64,000 bases of DNA from Bacteroidales bacterium (GTDB lineage: Bacteria > Bacteroidota > Bacteroidia > Bacteroidales > P3). The stretch spans positions 99,936-163,935 of the forward strand of contig JAGBOF010000036.1 of NCBI GenBank assembly GCA_017633985.1, in the 5' to 3' direction. The number at the start of each line of letters is the position of its first letter. Position 1 is the first letter of the stretch. A program made the translations under genes and the position numbers. Below the pieces are notes generated by a model. The model saw only the letters and a list, made by a program, of their open reading frames with translations. It had not been told where the DNA came from and did not search any database. Positions 44,282 to 53,176 of this stretch are shown here, piece by piece.

Positions 44282-45511
44282 ATGGCAGACATTCAATCAA
44301 TAAAACAAAGATTCGGTATAATAGGTAATGATCCTCAACTGATGCATGCGATAAACGTTGCCGTAGAAGTGGCAGTTACGGATATGAGTGTGCTTGTTAC
44401 GGGAGAAAGCGGCGTCGGTAAGGAAGTGTTTTCCAAGATTATCCATACCAATTCGCCCAGAAAACATAATAAATACATTGCAGTAAACTGCGGGGCAATA
44501 CCTGAAGGAACCATTGAGAGTGAATTGTTCGGCCATGTCAAAGGTGCGTTTACCAATGCTGACAGAGACCGTAAGGGATACTTTGCCGAAGCCGACAAAG
44601 GGACGATTTTCCTTGACGAAGTGGGTGAACTGCCGATGAATATGCAGGTTAAACTTCTGCGTGTGTTGGAAAGTGGAGAGTATCTGCCTGTAGGAAGCAG
44701 CAAAACCATGCATTGCGATGTCAGAGTGGTAGCTGCAACCAATGTAAACTTAATCCACGCAATTGAGAAGGGAACTTTCAGGGAAGATCTCTATTACCGT
44801 CTGAACCAAATCTCCATTACCATTCCTCCTTTACGCAAAAGAAAGGACGATATATACATGTTGTTTAAACGTTTTGCCGTAGACCAAGCCGAAAAATACA
44901 ACATGCCGCATATTTCCTTAACTGCGGATGCACGTGAATACTTGAAGAACTATCCGTGGCAGGGAAACGTAAGACAACTGAAGAATGTTGCCGAACAAAT
45001 ATCCATCATAGAACAGGACAGGGAGATAAACGCCCAAACATTAAAACAATATATTCCGCCTGTTTCCGCTTTACCTGCCGTAATTGAGGGAAACAATACG
45101 GCAATTGATCAGGATGAGGCATTGTTTACTGTAATGCAAAACAAAAGAGATATTGCTAATTTACGCAATGACGTTGAACAATTAAAGACTTTGGTTGCTA
45201 CGCTTATAAACAACGTAAATAATTCCGCTCCTTTATTGATTGAAAACAACAACGCGCCGTATCAAAGGCAGAATGTACAAAGAATAGAAGACCCGTTAGT
45301 GGAAACCTCTCCGTATAAAACCATAGAAAAAGAACAGGTCATTGAAATGGATGATTCCAATACGGTAATGACATTGGAGGAAATGGAAATAAAAATGATT
45401 ATTGCCGCATTGAAACGTAACAACAACCGACGCAATGCAGCGGCAAAAGAATTGGGCATATCGGAAAGGACTTTGTACAGAAAAATCAATGATTATAACA
45501 TTACCGACTGA
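44282..45511 (+). CDS. Sigma-54-dependent AAA+ transcriptional activator without receiver domain
   Basis: The protein has 409 residues and begins directly with the AAA+ domain: Walker A GESGVGKE (41-48), Walker B TIFLDE (108-113), RVVAATN sensor region and FREDLYYRLNQISI. The sigma-54 contact loop reads GAFTNA (88-93) where the consensus is GAFTGA. A linker of ~100 residues precedes a Fis-type HTH at the C-terminus (AAKELGISERTLYRKINDY). With no sensory domain, activity may be set by level or partner protein. The last base of its stop is the first base of the aroA ATG (TGATG). Confidence 0.92.
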   Translation: MADIQSIKQRFGIIGNDPQLMHAINVAVEVAVTDMSVLVTGESGVGKEVFSKIIHTNSPRKHNKYIAVNCGAIPEGTIESELFGHVKGAFTNADRDRKGYFAEADKGTIFLDEVGELPMNMQVKLLRVLESGEYLPVGSSKTMHCDVRVVAATNVNLIHAIEKGTFREDLYYRLNQISITIPPLRKRKDDIYMLFKRFAVDQAEKYNMPHISLTADAREYLKNYPWQGNVRQLKNVAEQISIIEQDREINAQTLKQYIPPVSALPAVIEGNNTAIDQDEALFTVMQNKRDIANLRNDVEQLKTLVATLINNVNNSAPLLIENNNAPYQRQNVQRIEDPLVETSPYKTIEKEQVIEMDDSNTVMTLEEMEIKMIIAALKRNNNRRNAAAKELGISERTLYRKINDYNITD

Positions 45512-46833
45512 TGTCCCGCACCCACATTGTATTAACAAGGCGGGACAAACTGCCTGAAAATATCTCCGTCAGCGTACCTTATTCCAAAAGTATCAGTAAC
45601 CGTCTGCTTATAATCAAACATCTGTCGGGCAGTCAGGCGGAAATAAAAAATCTTTCATCATCCGACGACACCGTTTTATTACAATCCTGTCTTAACTCCG
45701 TATCCGAAAAAAAAGAAAACTCTTTTTATTGCAAAAATGCAGGCACAACACTGCGTTTTCTTATCGCTTTACTGTCCGTAACCGAAGGAAAATGGATACT
45801 TAATGCCGACAAGCGGATGCAAAAACGCCCTTTACTGCCGCTTATTGATATTTTAAACACTCTGGGTGCCGATATAAAAATAAAGAATGATAAAGAAATT
45901 TTTCCTATAACCGTTAACGGTAAAGAACTTTCGGGTAATAAGACAATAGAGGTTAAAGAAAACTTAACAAGTCAATTAATCAGTGCTTTACTGCTTATTT
46001 CCCCTTACATCAAAGGCGGAATAAATTTTATATTACCGCAAAACCAAACGTCAATGCCTTATATTGACATGACAATTGAGCTGGTTAACAGATACGGAGG
46101 CAATGTAAAGAAAACAAATAACACACTTATCTGCCAACAGTCCGCATACTGCTATAAAGAAACGGAAGTTGAAGCGGATTGGTCGTCTGCCGCTTTTTTC
46201 TATACGTTTGTATCCGTAGGTAAAATCAAGAATCTGCGGATTGAAAACCTGCAAAAAAGTTCTTTGCAGGGTGATTCCGTTTGTAAAGCATTCTTTTCGC
46301 TACTGGGAGTTGATACAAAATTTGACTCTCACGGCGCTTTATTGTCCTATAACGCAACTTCGGCGGCATTGAACAGTCAATATGAATTTGATTTGAATAA
46401 TTTTCCTGATTTGTTCTGTCCACTGGTTACGGCATGTTATTTCTCGGGTAAAAAATCCGTATTAAAGAATCTGCAATCCCTGCGGGTGAAAGAATCCGAC
46501 AGACTTAAAAACATGCTAAACGAGCTGAATAAGCTGCAAAAACGGTGCTTTACCGACCAAAATAATGCGTTTATAAAACCTCTTGATACAAAAGGATTTA
46601 CTAATCAGCCGTATTATTTTACTAATCAGCCTGATTATTTTCACGGGAAGCCTTCTTATGATTTTGTAAGGCTGAAAACATACGATGACCACCGAATGGC
46701 GATGGCTTTAAGTGCTGCGGCATTTATCTGCAAACATACGTCAATAGAAAATCCTGCATGTACGGCAAAATCTTTTCCCGATTTTTGGCAACAAGCTGAA
46801 CAATTCTTCTTTGAACAACAAAAATTTTGTTGA
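45511..46833 (+). CDS. aroA: 3-phosphoshikimate 1-carboxyvinyltransferase (EPSP synthase) with repeat-encoded insertion
   Basis: Joins shikimate 3-phosphate and PEP in the shikimate pathway. The protein has 440 residues. Motifs include VPYSKSISNRLLI, NAGTTLRFL and, near the C-terminus, LRVKESDRL and DDHRMAMALS. Between these last two lies an extra stretch, residues ~361-385, containing FTNQPYYFTNQPDY. It is encoded by the 21-bp modules at 46597-46665 and is nearly identical in DNA to intergenic array 5. The flanking catalytic residues remain in frame, so the enzyme is probably functional. It is translationally coupled to the sigma-54 activator gene. Confidence 0.93.
   Translation: MSRTHIVLTRRDKLPENISVSVPYSKSISNRLLIIKHLSGSQAEIKNLSSSDDTVLLQSCLNSVSEKKENSFYCKNAGTTLRFLIALLSVTEGKWILNADKRMQKRPLLPLIDILNTLGADIKIKNDKEIFPITVNGKELSGNKTIEVKENLTSQLISALLLISPYIKGGINFILPQNQTSMPYIDMTIELVNRYGGNVKKTNNTLICQQSAYCYKETEVEADWSSAAFFYTFVSVGKIKNLRIENLQKSSLQGDSVCKAFFSLLGVDTKFDSHGALLSYNATSAALNSQYEFDLNNFPDLFCPLVTACYFSGKKSVLKNLQSLRVKESDRLKNMLNELNKLQKRCFTDQNNAFIKPLDTKGFTNQPYYFTNQPDYFHGKPSYDFVRLKTYDDHRMAMALSAAAFICKHTSIENPACTAKSFPDFWQQAEQFFFEQQKFC
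46597..46665. repeat. 21-bp modular array inside aroA (C-C-A type)
   Basis: Two direct 21-bp copies at 46597-46617 and 46618-46638 (core AATCAGCC) encode FTNQPYY and FTNQPDY. A third unit centred at 46651 (AAGCCTT) is again 21 bp on. Positions 46618-46660 match intergenic 25224-25266 at most positions, including CGGGAAG and TCTTAT. Confidence 0.88.
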
Positions 46834-46856
46834 TTTTAAATAAATTCGTATCTTTG
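46826..46856 (+). promoter_or_regulatory. Promoter of the C69 dipeptidase gene
   Basis: TTTG (46826-46829), 19 bp, then TATCTTTG (46849-46856), a perfect match. The -33 box overlaps the last codons of aroA. Confidence 0.8.
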
Positions 46857-46903
46857 CAGCCTTAATTCATGAAAGTAATAAGTAATTTAAAACAATACAC
46901 ACA

Positions 46904-48631
46904 ATGAAGAGAAAAAGTATTTTGGCAGGCTTTTTATTTACAGCCGCAATGACATTAAGCGTAATGTCTTTTGCTTGCACCAATTTCTTGTTTACCAAAG
47001 GTGCTACTAAAGACGGATCAACTATGATCACCTACGCCGCCGACTCTCACACACTTTACGGAGAGCTTTATTACACACGTGCCGCTATGTATCCCGCAGG
47101 TACGATGATTCAGGTAATTGAATGGGATACAGGCAAGCCTTTGATCAAAATTCCGCAGGCTGCACAGACTTATACAACAGTAGGCAACATGAATGAGTGG
47201 GGTCTGACTATCGGAGAGACCACTTACGGCGGAAGAGAGGAATGTTGGCATCAGGAAACGGGTATTGACTACGGCAGTTTGATATATCTTACCCTTCAAA
47301 GAACTAAAACCGCACGCGAAGCCATAAAACAAATAGCCGACTTTATGAATGAATACGGTTATGTATCAGAAGGCGAAAGTTTTTCCATTGCTGATGGTGA
47401 CGAAGTATGGATTATGGAGCTTATAGGCAAAGGAAAAGGTGAGAAAGGCGCTGTTTGGGTTGCCAGAATGATACCTGACGGTTATGTAAGCGGACATGCA
47501 AATCAGGCACGTATAACACAATTTCCTTTGGAGCAGAAAAAAAACACTACATCCGTATCTTACAAAAATATCAACAAGATTTTTGACAAAAACATCACTA
47601 CCGCATACTCTGACGACGTAATAACATTCGCCAGAAAGAAGGGTTGGTTTAACGGAAAAGACGCCGAATTTTCTTTTTCCGACACTTACGCTCCTTTAAC
47701 CTTCTCGGGAGTACGCGGATGCGAAGCGAGAGTTTATGCAATGTTCAACCGCGTAAATTCAAATATGAAAAAATACGAAGATTATGTGATGGGAAAGACT
47801 TTAGGCAATGCAAACATCGAACGTATGCCTTTATGGATAAAACCGGACAGCAAAGTAAGTGTAAAAGACGTTATGGAACTTATGCGCGATTACTATCAGG
47901 GAACCGCAATGGACATGTCACAGGATTTGGGTGCAGGTCCTTTCAAATGCCCTTACCGTTGGAGACCTATGACTTGGGAAGTTGACGGACAGGCATACGT
48001 ACATGAACGTGCTACCTCAACACAACAGACAGGTTTTTCATTCGTTGCACAGACCAGAAGCTGGATGCCGTCAAAAGCAAAAGGCATCTTATGGTTCGGA
48101 GTTGACGATACATACACTACAGTCTACACTCCTATGTTCGGATCCATCGAAAAAGTTCCTCATTGCTTTGAAGTAGGCAACGGAAGCATGACGCAATATT
48201 CCCCTACATCCGCTTTCTGGAAATTCAATCAGGTTTCAAACTGGGTATACACCCGTTGGATTGACATGATTAAGGATTTACAAAAAGTACAGAACGATTT
48301 GGAAAACTCTTACATTAACGAAGTAGCACAATTGGACGCTAAAATCAAAAATATGGACGATGTGGCTGCTATGTGCGACACTTTGACGGCGTTTTCAGTA
48401 GCAAAAGGAAACCAAACATTCGATGCGTGGAGCGATTTATACAATTACCTTTTGGTAAAATACATAGACGGTAACATCAAAAAGGAAAAGGATGGCAAAT
48501 TCCAGGAAACCGGCTACCGCAAAGGCGACTGCGTTTTCCCAGATCAACCTGCTTATCCTGATGAGTGGTACAGAATGATTATCAAAGACCACGGCGATGT
48601 AATCAAAGACTTATCTCCAAAAACAAAATAA
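46904..48631 (+). CDS. C69 family dipeptidase (secreted)
   Basis: The protein has 575 residues with a signal peptide ending at MSFAC. Cys25 at the predicted mature N-terminus (CTNFLFTKGATKDGSTM) is the expected nucleophile of this Ntn-hydrolase family. Other family features are AADSHTLYGELYY, NEWGLTIGETTYGGREEC and IADGDEVWIMELIG. Members (PepD-like, U34/C69) release dipeptides, and export suggests a periplasmic role in peptide use, fitting an asaccharolytic or peptide-fermenting lifestyle. It is monocistronic, with its own promoter and a terminator at 48655-48691. Confidence 0.92.
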   Translation: MKRKSILAGFLFTAAMTLSVMSFACTNFLFTKGATKDGSTMITYAADSHTLYGELYYTRAAMYPAGTMIQVIEWDTGKPLIKIPQAAQTYTTVGNMNEWGLTIGETTYGGREECWHQETGIDYGSLIYLTLQRTKTAREAIKQIADFMNEYGYVSEGESFSIADGDEVWIMELIGKGKGEKGAVWVARMIPDGYVSGHANQARITQFPLEQKKNTTSVSYKNINKIFDKNITTAYSDDVITFARKKGWFNGKDAEFSFSDTYAPLTFSGVRGCEARVYAMFNRVNSNMKKYEDYVMGKTLGNANIERMPLWIKPDSKVSVKDVMELMRDYYQGTAMDMSQDLGAGPFKCPYRWRPMTWEVDGQAYVHERATSTQQTGFSFVAQTRSWMPSKAKGILWFGVDDTYTTVYTPMFGSIEKVPHCFEVGNGSMTQYSPTSAFWKFNQVSNWVYTRWIDMIKDLQKVQNDLENSYINEVAQLDAKIKNMDDVAAMCDTLTAFSVAKGNQTFDAWSDLYNYLLVKYIDGNIKKEKDGKFQETGYRKGDCVFPDQPAYPDEWYRMIIKDHGDVIKDLSPKTK

Positions 48632-48654
48632 TAACTGTTTCAAATGTTTCTGTG

Positions 48655-48691
48655 AGACGGATTTGCTTTTGGGCAATCCGTCTTATTTTTT
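48655..48691 (+). terminator. Terminator of the C69 dipeptidase gene
   Basis: AGACGGAT (48655-48662) pairs with ATCCGTCT (48676-48683), extended by TGC/GCA after a one-base bulge. It is followed by TATTTTTTAT. Confidence 0.8.
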
Positions 48692-48771
48692 ATGCACATC
48701 ATGCCGTTTTTCAGGCATTTCTTGCACTTTTATTACTTCGTAATTTTCCGCATATAACAAACTGCAAAAAT

Positions 48772-48850
48772 AAGACGCCGTTTAAAAAAATTATTACGGC
48801 GTTTCATTTTATTAATCACGCAGATTAATTCCGCAGAACGCCGTCTTATT
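48772..48850. repeat. 21-bp modular array 9 (order A-A'-D-A)
   Basis: Centres are 48778 (ACGCCGT), 48799 (ACGGCGT), 48820 (AATCACGCAGATT) and 48841 (ACGCCGT), 21 bp apart. Left edge GCAAAAATAAG and right edge CTTATTTTT are inverted copies. It lies in the 370-bp gap between the dipeptidase and pfp, with irregular A/T tracts to 48935 and a -7 box TAAATTTG (48937-48944) for pfp. Confidence 0.88.
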
Positions 48851-49001
48851 TTTTTATATCTATTCAACGGTGTATTTTTTTATGTTCTAAAAAGACAGAA
48901 ACCGCTTTTTAGGTGCCTTTTTTCTGATTTTTTTTATAAATTTGCAAATTATTTTCAATCATAAACGCCGAGGATTTCGGTATAATTAAATTTTAATCAC
49001 T

Positions 49002-50237
49002 ATGAGAATAGAAAAATTGTTTGCAGGTAAAACACTTGCCATACTTTCAGGCGGCGGAGACACTCCGGCTATCAATTCAAGTATTGAAAGCGTAAGAAAC
49101 CGCGCTTTAATGTTAGGATTCAAAGTTTACGGTATAAGAACAGGCTGGAAAGGTCTGTTGGGAGATGGTGATATTGTGGATTTGACCAACCGCCCTTACA
49201 ACGGGCTTTACGGAGGAACCTCTTTACGTTCATCACGTACCAATCCGTTCCCGTCAAAAAAGAACCCCGAAGACCGTGTTCCGCAGGTAATGAGAAATCT
49301 TAAACGTTACAAAATAGACGTTCTTGTAACAATAGGCGGAGATGACACCAACGGAGCCGCAAAACGCTTATACGAACAGGAAGGCATCCCTGTAATAGGT
49401 TTTCCTAAAACAATAGACAACGATTTACGCACATTAACAATGCACAACTATAACGGCAAAGAAACTGATGCCGTTATCTGTCCGGGATTCCCTACGGCAG
49501 CCAAATCAATTGCTGAATTTGCCGCACGTTTGAAAACAACAGCCGAAAGCCATCAGCGAATAATGGTAATGGAAGTCATGGGAAGAGACGCAGGTTGGCT
49601 GACGGGTGCAGGAACATTCGGCGGCAGTACAATAAGTCTTATTCCTGAGCTAGAGATGACTAAAGAAAGAAAAGAAAAATTCTTTGAAATTGTAGCCGAA
49701 ACTTATAAGAACAATCCTGACAGAAGCCTTATCATTCCTGTTAGCGAAGGTGTGCGCTGGTATAACGAACAAACGGGAACGTGTGACGTAGTATATGCAT
49801 CGACAGAACAAGACGAATACGGACATGCACGCTTGGGCGGAGTATGCGGTACGATTGCAAGCGAAATCACTGCAAAACTTAAAATAGATGCACGTGCCCA
49901 AATGACGGGATATTATCCGCGTTCGGGAATGTGCAATGCCTATGACAGAAGATTAACACAGGCTTTGGCAGATAAAGCAGTGGATTTGTTGCTTCGTGAA
50001 GAATACGGAAAGATGCCTGTTTTGAAGAAAGTATGTTCATACGGCGATTTGGAAGAATACAATTGCAGTTCTATAGATATGGGCAAAATAGGAAACCGTC
50101 CGCTTCCTGAAGAATATTTTGACGCAGATAAATTCGTATTTACTGATATGTACAAAGATTTCTTATGCCATATAATCGGCAAACCGCAGTTTGAGACATT
50201 CAATGCGGACTTTCCGAAAGTAAATCCTGTGGATTAA
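49002..50237 (+). CDS. pfp: 6-phosphofructokinase, probably pyrophosphate-dependent
   Basis: Phosphorylates fructose 6-phosphate in glycolysis. The protein has 411 residues. The phosphoryl-donor site reads GGDD (residues 112-115) instead of GGDG, and the catalytic region is PKTIDND with Lys136. The Asp and Lys at these two places are the accepted signature of PPi-using enzymes, which work reversibly and save ATP in anaerobes. MGRDAGWLTG and PRSGMCNAYDRR are also present. It is monocistronic, with a terminator at 50270-50304. Confidence 0.92.
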   Translation: MRIEKLFAGKTLAILSGGGDTPAINSSIESVRNRALMLGFKVYGIRTGWKGLLGDGDIVDLTNRPYNGLYGGTSLRSSRTNPFPSKKNPEDRVPQVMRNLKRYKIDVLVTIGGDDTNGAAKRLYEQEGIPVIGFPKTIDNDLRTLTMHNYNGKETDAVICPGFPTAAKSIAEFAARLKTTAESHQRIMVMEVMGRDAGWLTGAGTFGGSTISLIPELEMTKERKEKFFEIVAETYKNNPDRSLIIPVSEGVRWYNEQTGTCDVVYASTEQDEYGHARLGGVCGTIASEITAKLKIDARAQMTGYYPRSGMCNAYDRRLTQALADKAVDLLLREEYGKMPVLKKVCSYGDLEEYNCSSIDMGKIGNRPLPEEYFDADKFVFTDMYKDFLCHIIGKPQFETFNADFPKVNPVD

Positions 50238-50269
50238 TCAGCAAAAGCAATATCTTACGGCAATAAAAC

Positions 50270-50304
50270 AAGGCAGAAACTTAAAATTCAGGTTTCTGCC
50301 TTTT
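50270..50304. terminator. Terminator between pfp and the 82-residue protein
   Basis: AAGGCAGAAAC (50270-50280) pairs with GTTTCTGCCTT (50292-50302), with an 11-nt loop followed by TT on the plus strand. It lies between convergent genes. Confidence 0.82.
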
Positions 50305-50339
50305 GCGTATTCACTTTAAAGCTGTTTTAACTTAAGATT

Positions 50340-50588
50340 CTATTGTTTGTCCTCGCTTTTTGAATTAACTTTTATCTTATATCCTGCATAAGCTCCGCCC
50401 ATTGTCAAAAGCAACAGGGTTGCCGTACCTATCGGATCAGATCCGTGTGAAGCGTCTTCCTTTCTCGGTTCGTCTGGAGGATTGTCCGGGTTTGATTTTC
50501 TTCTACCAAAGCCGTCTCCGCCGAATATCTGGGCAAACGAACTGCTTGCAAGCAACAACATTGCTACTGCCAAAACTGTTTTTTTCAT
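50340..50588 (-). CDS. Small exported protein with C-terminal membrane-sorting-like tail
   Basis: The protein has 82 residues. It has a signal peptide (MKKTVLAVAMLLLASSSFAQ), a short polar Gly/Pro/Asp/Lys-rich middle, then DPIGTATLLLLTMGGAYAGYKIK as a single C-terminal hydrophobic segment followed by basic residues. This tripartite layout resembles the short PxDG/PIG-type CTERM sorting tails (PID-CTERM) of Bacteroidota; that assignment is from memory of the pattern. It starts 17 bp after the frameshifted T9SS gene and is probably in the same operon. Confidence 0.7.
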   Translation of the reverse strand: MKKTVLAVAMLLLASSSFAQIFGGDGFGRRKSNPDNPPDEPRKEDASHGSDPIGTATLLLLTMGGAYAGYKIKVNSKSEDKQ

Positions 50589-50605
50589 ATCTTGTCTCCT
50601 TATCT

Positions 50606-51317
50606 TTATTTTATTATTATTTTTTGTGAGGCCTTACCGTTTGCACTTACCACTTTAACGATATATGTGCCTGCTTGGGCGTTTAATTTAAAGTTGAAAT
50701 TGTCTCCGCTTACGTTTTTATTGTAAACAACCTGTCCCAAAGTATTTATAACTTCAACATTCTGCAAAGAGTTGCCGCTTATGCTTACCTGTCTATTATC
50801 GTTAAATACGGTGATATTGCTGCTAACAACATCTTCCAATGCAGATTTCTTGCTTACAAACTTGATTTTGTATTTCTCTGCATTGCTTCCTTGGTCTGCA
50901 GTGAAAGAAAATTCTCCTTCGTTTAACAAAAACTCACTGCCGTCAGCATTATTGACAATGTATATGTCCACTCCTTCGGGTATATTCTCTACTGAAAGTT
51001 TGGCATCATTGCTTTGTTCGCTTAAGAAGTTAATATCCGTTTCGTAAGGCAATGACTTGAATACATTAACCGCCAAATCCCTGCCTTTAACCGTAAAGTA
51101 AGGTGTTACCTGCGTAGGATTGCCGTAATTGAACATCATATATGTATCATAACTGTCCAAATTATTGTCGGCTATTTGTGCAACCGTAATAAGAGATTGA
51201 CAACACGCCCAAAAACAGTGCTTTTAAGGCGTTTTTAAACGGTCTTAAGCGATTTTTTTCGCTTATACCCACCCCAAGTGTGTTTTTTTTAAGGAAATTA
51301 AATGTTAAATGTCTCAT
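50606..51317 (-). pseudogene. Frameshifted short T9SS protein (signal peptide and sorting domain in different frames)
   Basis: The 3' part (50606-51213) is open and encodes NNLDSYDTYMMFNYG, then a ~75-residue T9SS type A domain (NVEVINTLGQVVYNKNV, AQAGTYIVKV, ending KIIIK), but has no start with a signal peptide. A start at 51317 in another frame gives a secretion signal ending ALFLGVLSIS, then stops at 51162. Removing one base near 51185-51195 joins them as ...LSIS-ITVAQ-IADNNLDS..., a sensible signal cleavage site. It is therefore either a one-base frameshift pseudogene or a sequence error. A -7-like TGACTTTG with TTG 19 bp upstream lies at 51360-51389. The domain before the sorting signal resembles the GLUG protein at 2.9-5.0 kb. 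Confidence 0.65.
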
Positions 51318-51612
51318 TTTTAAAATTATTTTAAAGTAATTTAAAGTAAAATGTAGGTGCAAAGTCAGAATAAAAATCCGATATGGCAATAAAAAATCTG
51401 CATTTTTTCATATTCTGTTTTTCCGCACATATTTCTAACGGAAATAAAACGGCGTGTTTTTTCAGCTACTGTGTATGAGATTTTTACAGATGGTTGTTTT
51501 CCGCAATTTTTTTGATATTTTACGGCATGAAAACAAAAGAAACATTACAACCGAACTGCATATCACGGCGTTTTTTTATAACTTTGCAATCTCATTATAA
51601 TGGTTTACGGTC

Positions 51613-52914
51613 ATGTTCAAACGTCCTGTCGGTTTATTACTGCTTATCTTCGCAGTATTGATAATTATTGCGGACATATTTTTGCCTGCCGTTTTCTTAA
51701 ATAACCACTACATAAAACACACCGCGCAAACCGATACGTTCAAATACCTTATCACCGACTCACCGAAGCAAACCCCGAAAACATTATCCTATTTAGCCGA
51801 AATAATTGCATATTATGACACACCCGCACATCAATGGCACAAAACCAAAGGCAAAATAAAAATCTACATACCGAAAATCAATAACGCAGGCAGCCCTAAC
51901 AGAATTTTAAAATACGGTGATGTCATCGTATCATCGGACAAAATACAACCGATAAAGAATTTTGACACGGTAAAATCATTTAACTATGTGCGGTATATGC
52001 GTCACAAGAGAATTTACCACCAAGTTTTCATACGCTGTTTCAGTTTTGAAAAAGCAAATCAAGGTAATAAAATAATAGCTGCGGCAAAAAATGTAAACAT
52101 ATTCCTTCAGAACAGAATAAAACGCTCCGATATGGGAATAAACCAGCAAAACCTTGCTTCCGCAATGCTTTTGGGCAGTAAACAAGACCTTGACAGTCAG
52201 ATAAGACAACAATTCAATACATCGGGACTTGCACATATACTTTGCGTATCGGGTTTGCATATAATGTTAATCGTATCCGCCGTATCATTTTTGCTTAAAG
52301 CCGTATTGCCGAAGAATTTAACGGGATTGTACATAAGAAACGCCGCCGCAATAGTGCTTTGTTGGGCAGTGGCATTTATTGTCGGGCTGACGCCGTCGGC
52401 TTTGAGGGTGGCGGTAATGCTGACTTTATTGATAATATCCAAATTCACGCCTTTAAATGATGATAATATCAACATCTTATTGACTACGGCGTTCATATTT
52501 CTATGTTTCGATCCACTGATACTGTTCAATATTTCATTTCAACTGTCATTTTTGGCGGTATTCGGGCTTTTGACAATAAAACCGTGGCTTTACAATCTGA
52601 TAAAAATACAACGCAACAAAAAATTACTCTTCCTTAACCGTCCGTTATCGAATATTGCGACGACACTGTCCGCACAAATTTTCTGTTTTCCTGTAATTAT
52701 TCTCAACTTCTCACGCTTTCCCGTTTTGTTCTTGCTTACCAATCTGATAGTCGTGCCGCTTATGCAGATAATATTGGTATCTCTGATATTTATGCTTATT
52801 TTTGCGGACGTACCTTTGCTTAACAATGTGTTGTCATGGCTGTGCAACTTGGAAATGTCACTGCTTTTGGAAACGGCACGTATTGCCGATGAGATAACAT
52901 CGCTTATAATGTAG
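51613..52914 (+). CDS. comEC: ComEC/Rec2-family DNA-uptake membrane protein, competence core only
   Basis: The protein has 433 residues. An N-terminal helix (~7-30) and soluble region (~35-175) precede the Competence domain, with about seven transmembrane segments (195-420). The hallmark GLAHILCVSGLHIMLI (about 211-226) and GLTPSALRVAVM are present. ComEC carries single-stranded DNA across the inner membrane. The C-terminal metallo-beta-lactamase domain found in many homologues is absent, and the protein ends just after the last helix, so it is short for the family. A -7 box TAACTTTG lies at 51579-51586. No other competence gene adjoins. Confidence 0.87.
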   Translation: MFKRPVGLLLLIFAVLIIIADIFLPAVFLNNHYIKHTAQTDTFKYLITDSPKQTPKTLSYLAEIIAYYDTPAHQWHKTKGKIKIYIPKINNAGSPNRILKYGDVIVSSDKIQPIKNFDTVKSFNYVRYMRHKRIYHQVFIRCFSFEKANQGNKIIAAAKNVNIFLQNRIKRSDMGINQQNLASAMLLGSKQDLDSQIRQQFNTSGLAHILCVSGLHIMLIVSAVSFLLKAVLPKNLTGLYIRNAAAIVLCWAVAFIVGLTPSALRVAVMLTLLIISKFTPLNDDNINILLTTAFIFLCFDPLILFNISFQLSFLAVFGLLTIKPWLYNLIKIQRNKKLLFLNRPLSNIATTLSAQIFCFPVIILNFSRFPVLFLLTNLIVVPLMQIILVSLIFMLIFADVPLLNNVLSWLCNLEMSLLLETARIADEITSLIM

Positions 52915-52982
52915 TCAAATCAGCGTAAAATTTCCGTAAATCACCGTCTCTCAAAATTGGTGCGGCATGCCGCTGAAATAAT

Positions 52983-53056
52983 AAGGCGTTTTAATAAATT
53001 TTTATCGCTGATTAAAAAATTATTCAGCCTGATTAATATTTTTTTACGGCGTCTTT
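52983..53056. repeat. 21-bp modular array 10 (order A'-B'-C-A')
   Basis: Centres are 52986 (AAGGCGT), 53007 (ATCGCTGATT), 53028 (ATTCAGCCTGATT) and 53049 (ACGGCGT), 21 bp apart. The right edge is CTTTTTT. It lies between convergent comEC and ychF; the remainder of the 262-bp gap shows nothing else clear. Confidence 0.88.
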
Positions 53057-53176
53057 TTTCAGGCATCATGTAATTATAGGAAAAACAACAGCTTATGGAT
53101 TATAAAAAATTCGGTTGCAACTTATTTGAAGCAACCGAAAAGACAACGAAAACAAAGAGTTTAAAATTCTTTATGT

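Noticed and set aside
46561..46672. Extra aroA units near 46568 and 46671
   Set aside because: The cores fall one base out of phase and can be explained by normal coding sequence, so only three units were called.
51201..51249. Phased T tracts as an independent bent-DNA element
   Set aside because: Spacing is near 11 bp, but the stretch overlaps the probable signal-peptide coding region of the frameshifted T9SS gene, so coding constraint explains it equally well.
51441..51570. Further array units at 51452 and 51568 (ACGGCGT)
   Set aside because: They are single cores, 116 bp apart, not on a 21-bp grid, and without neighbouring modules.
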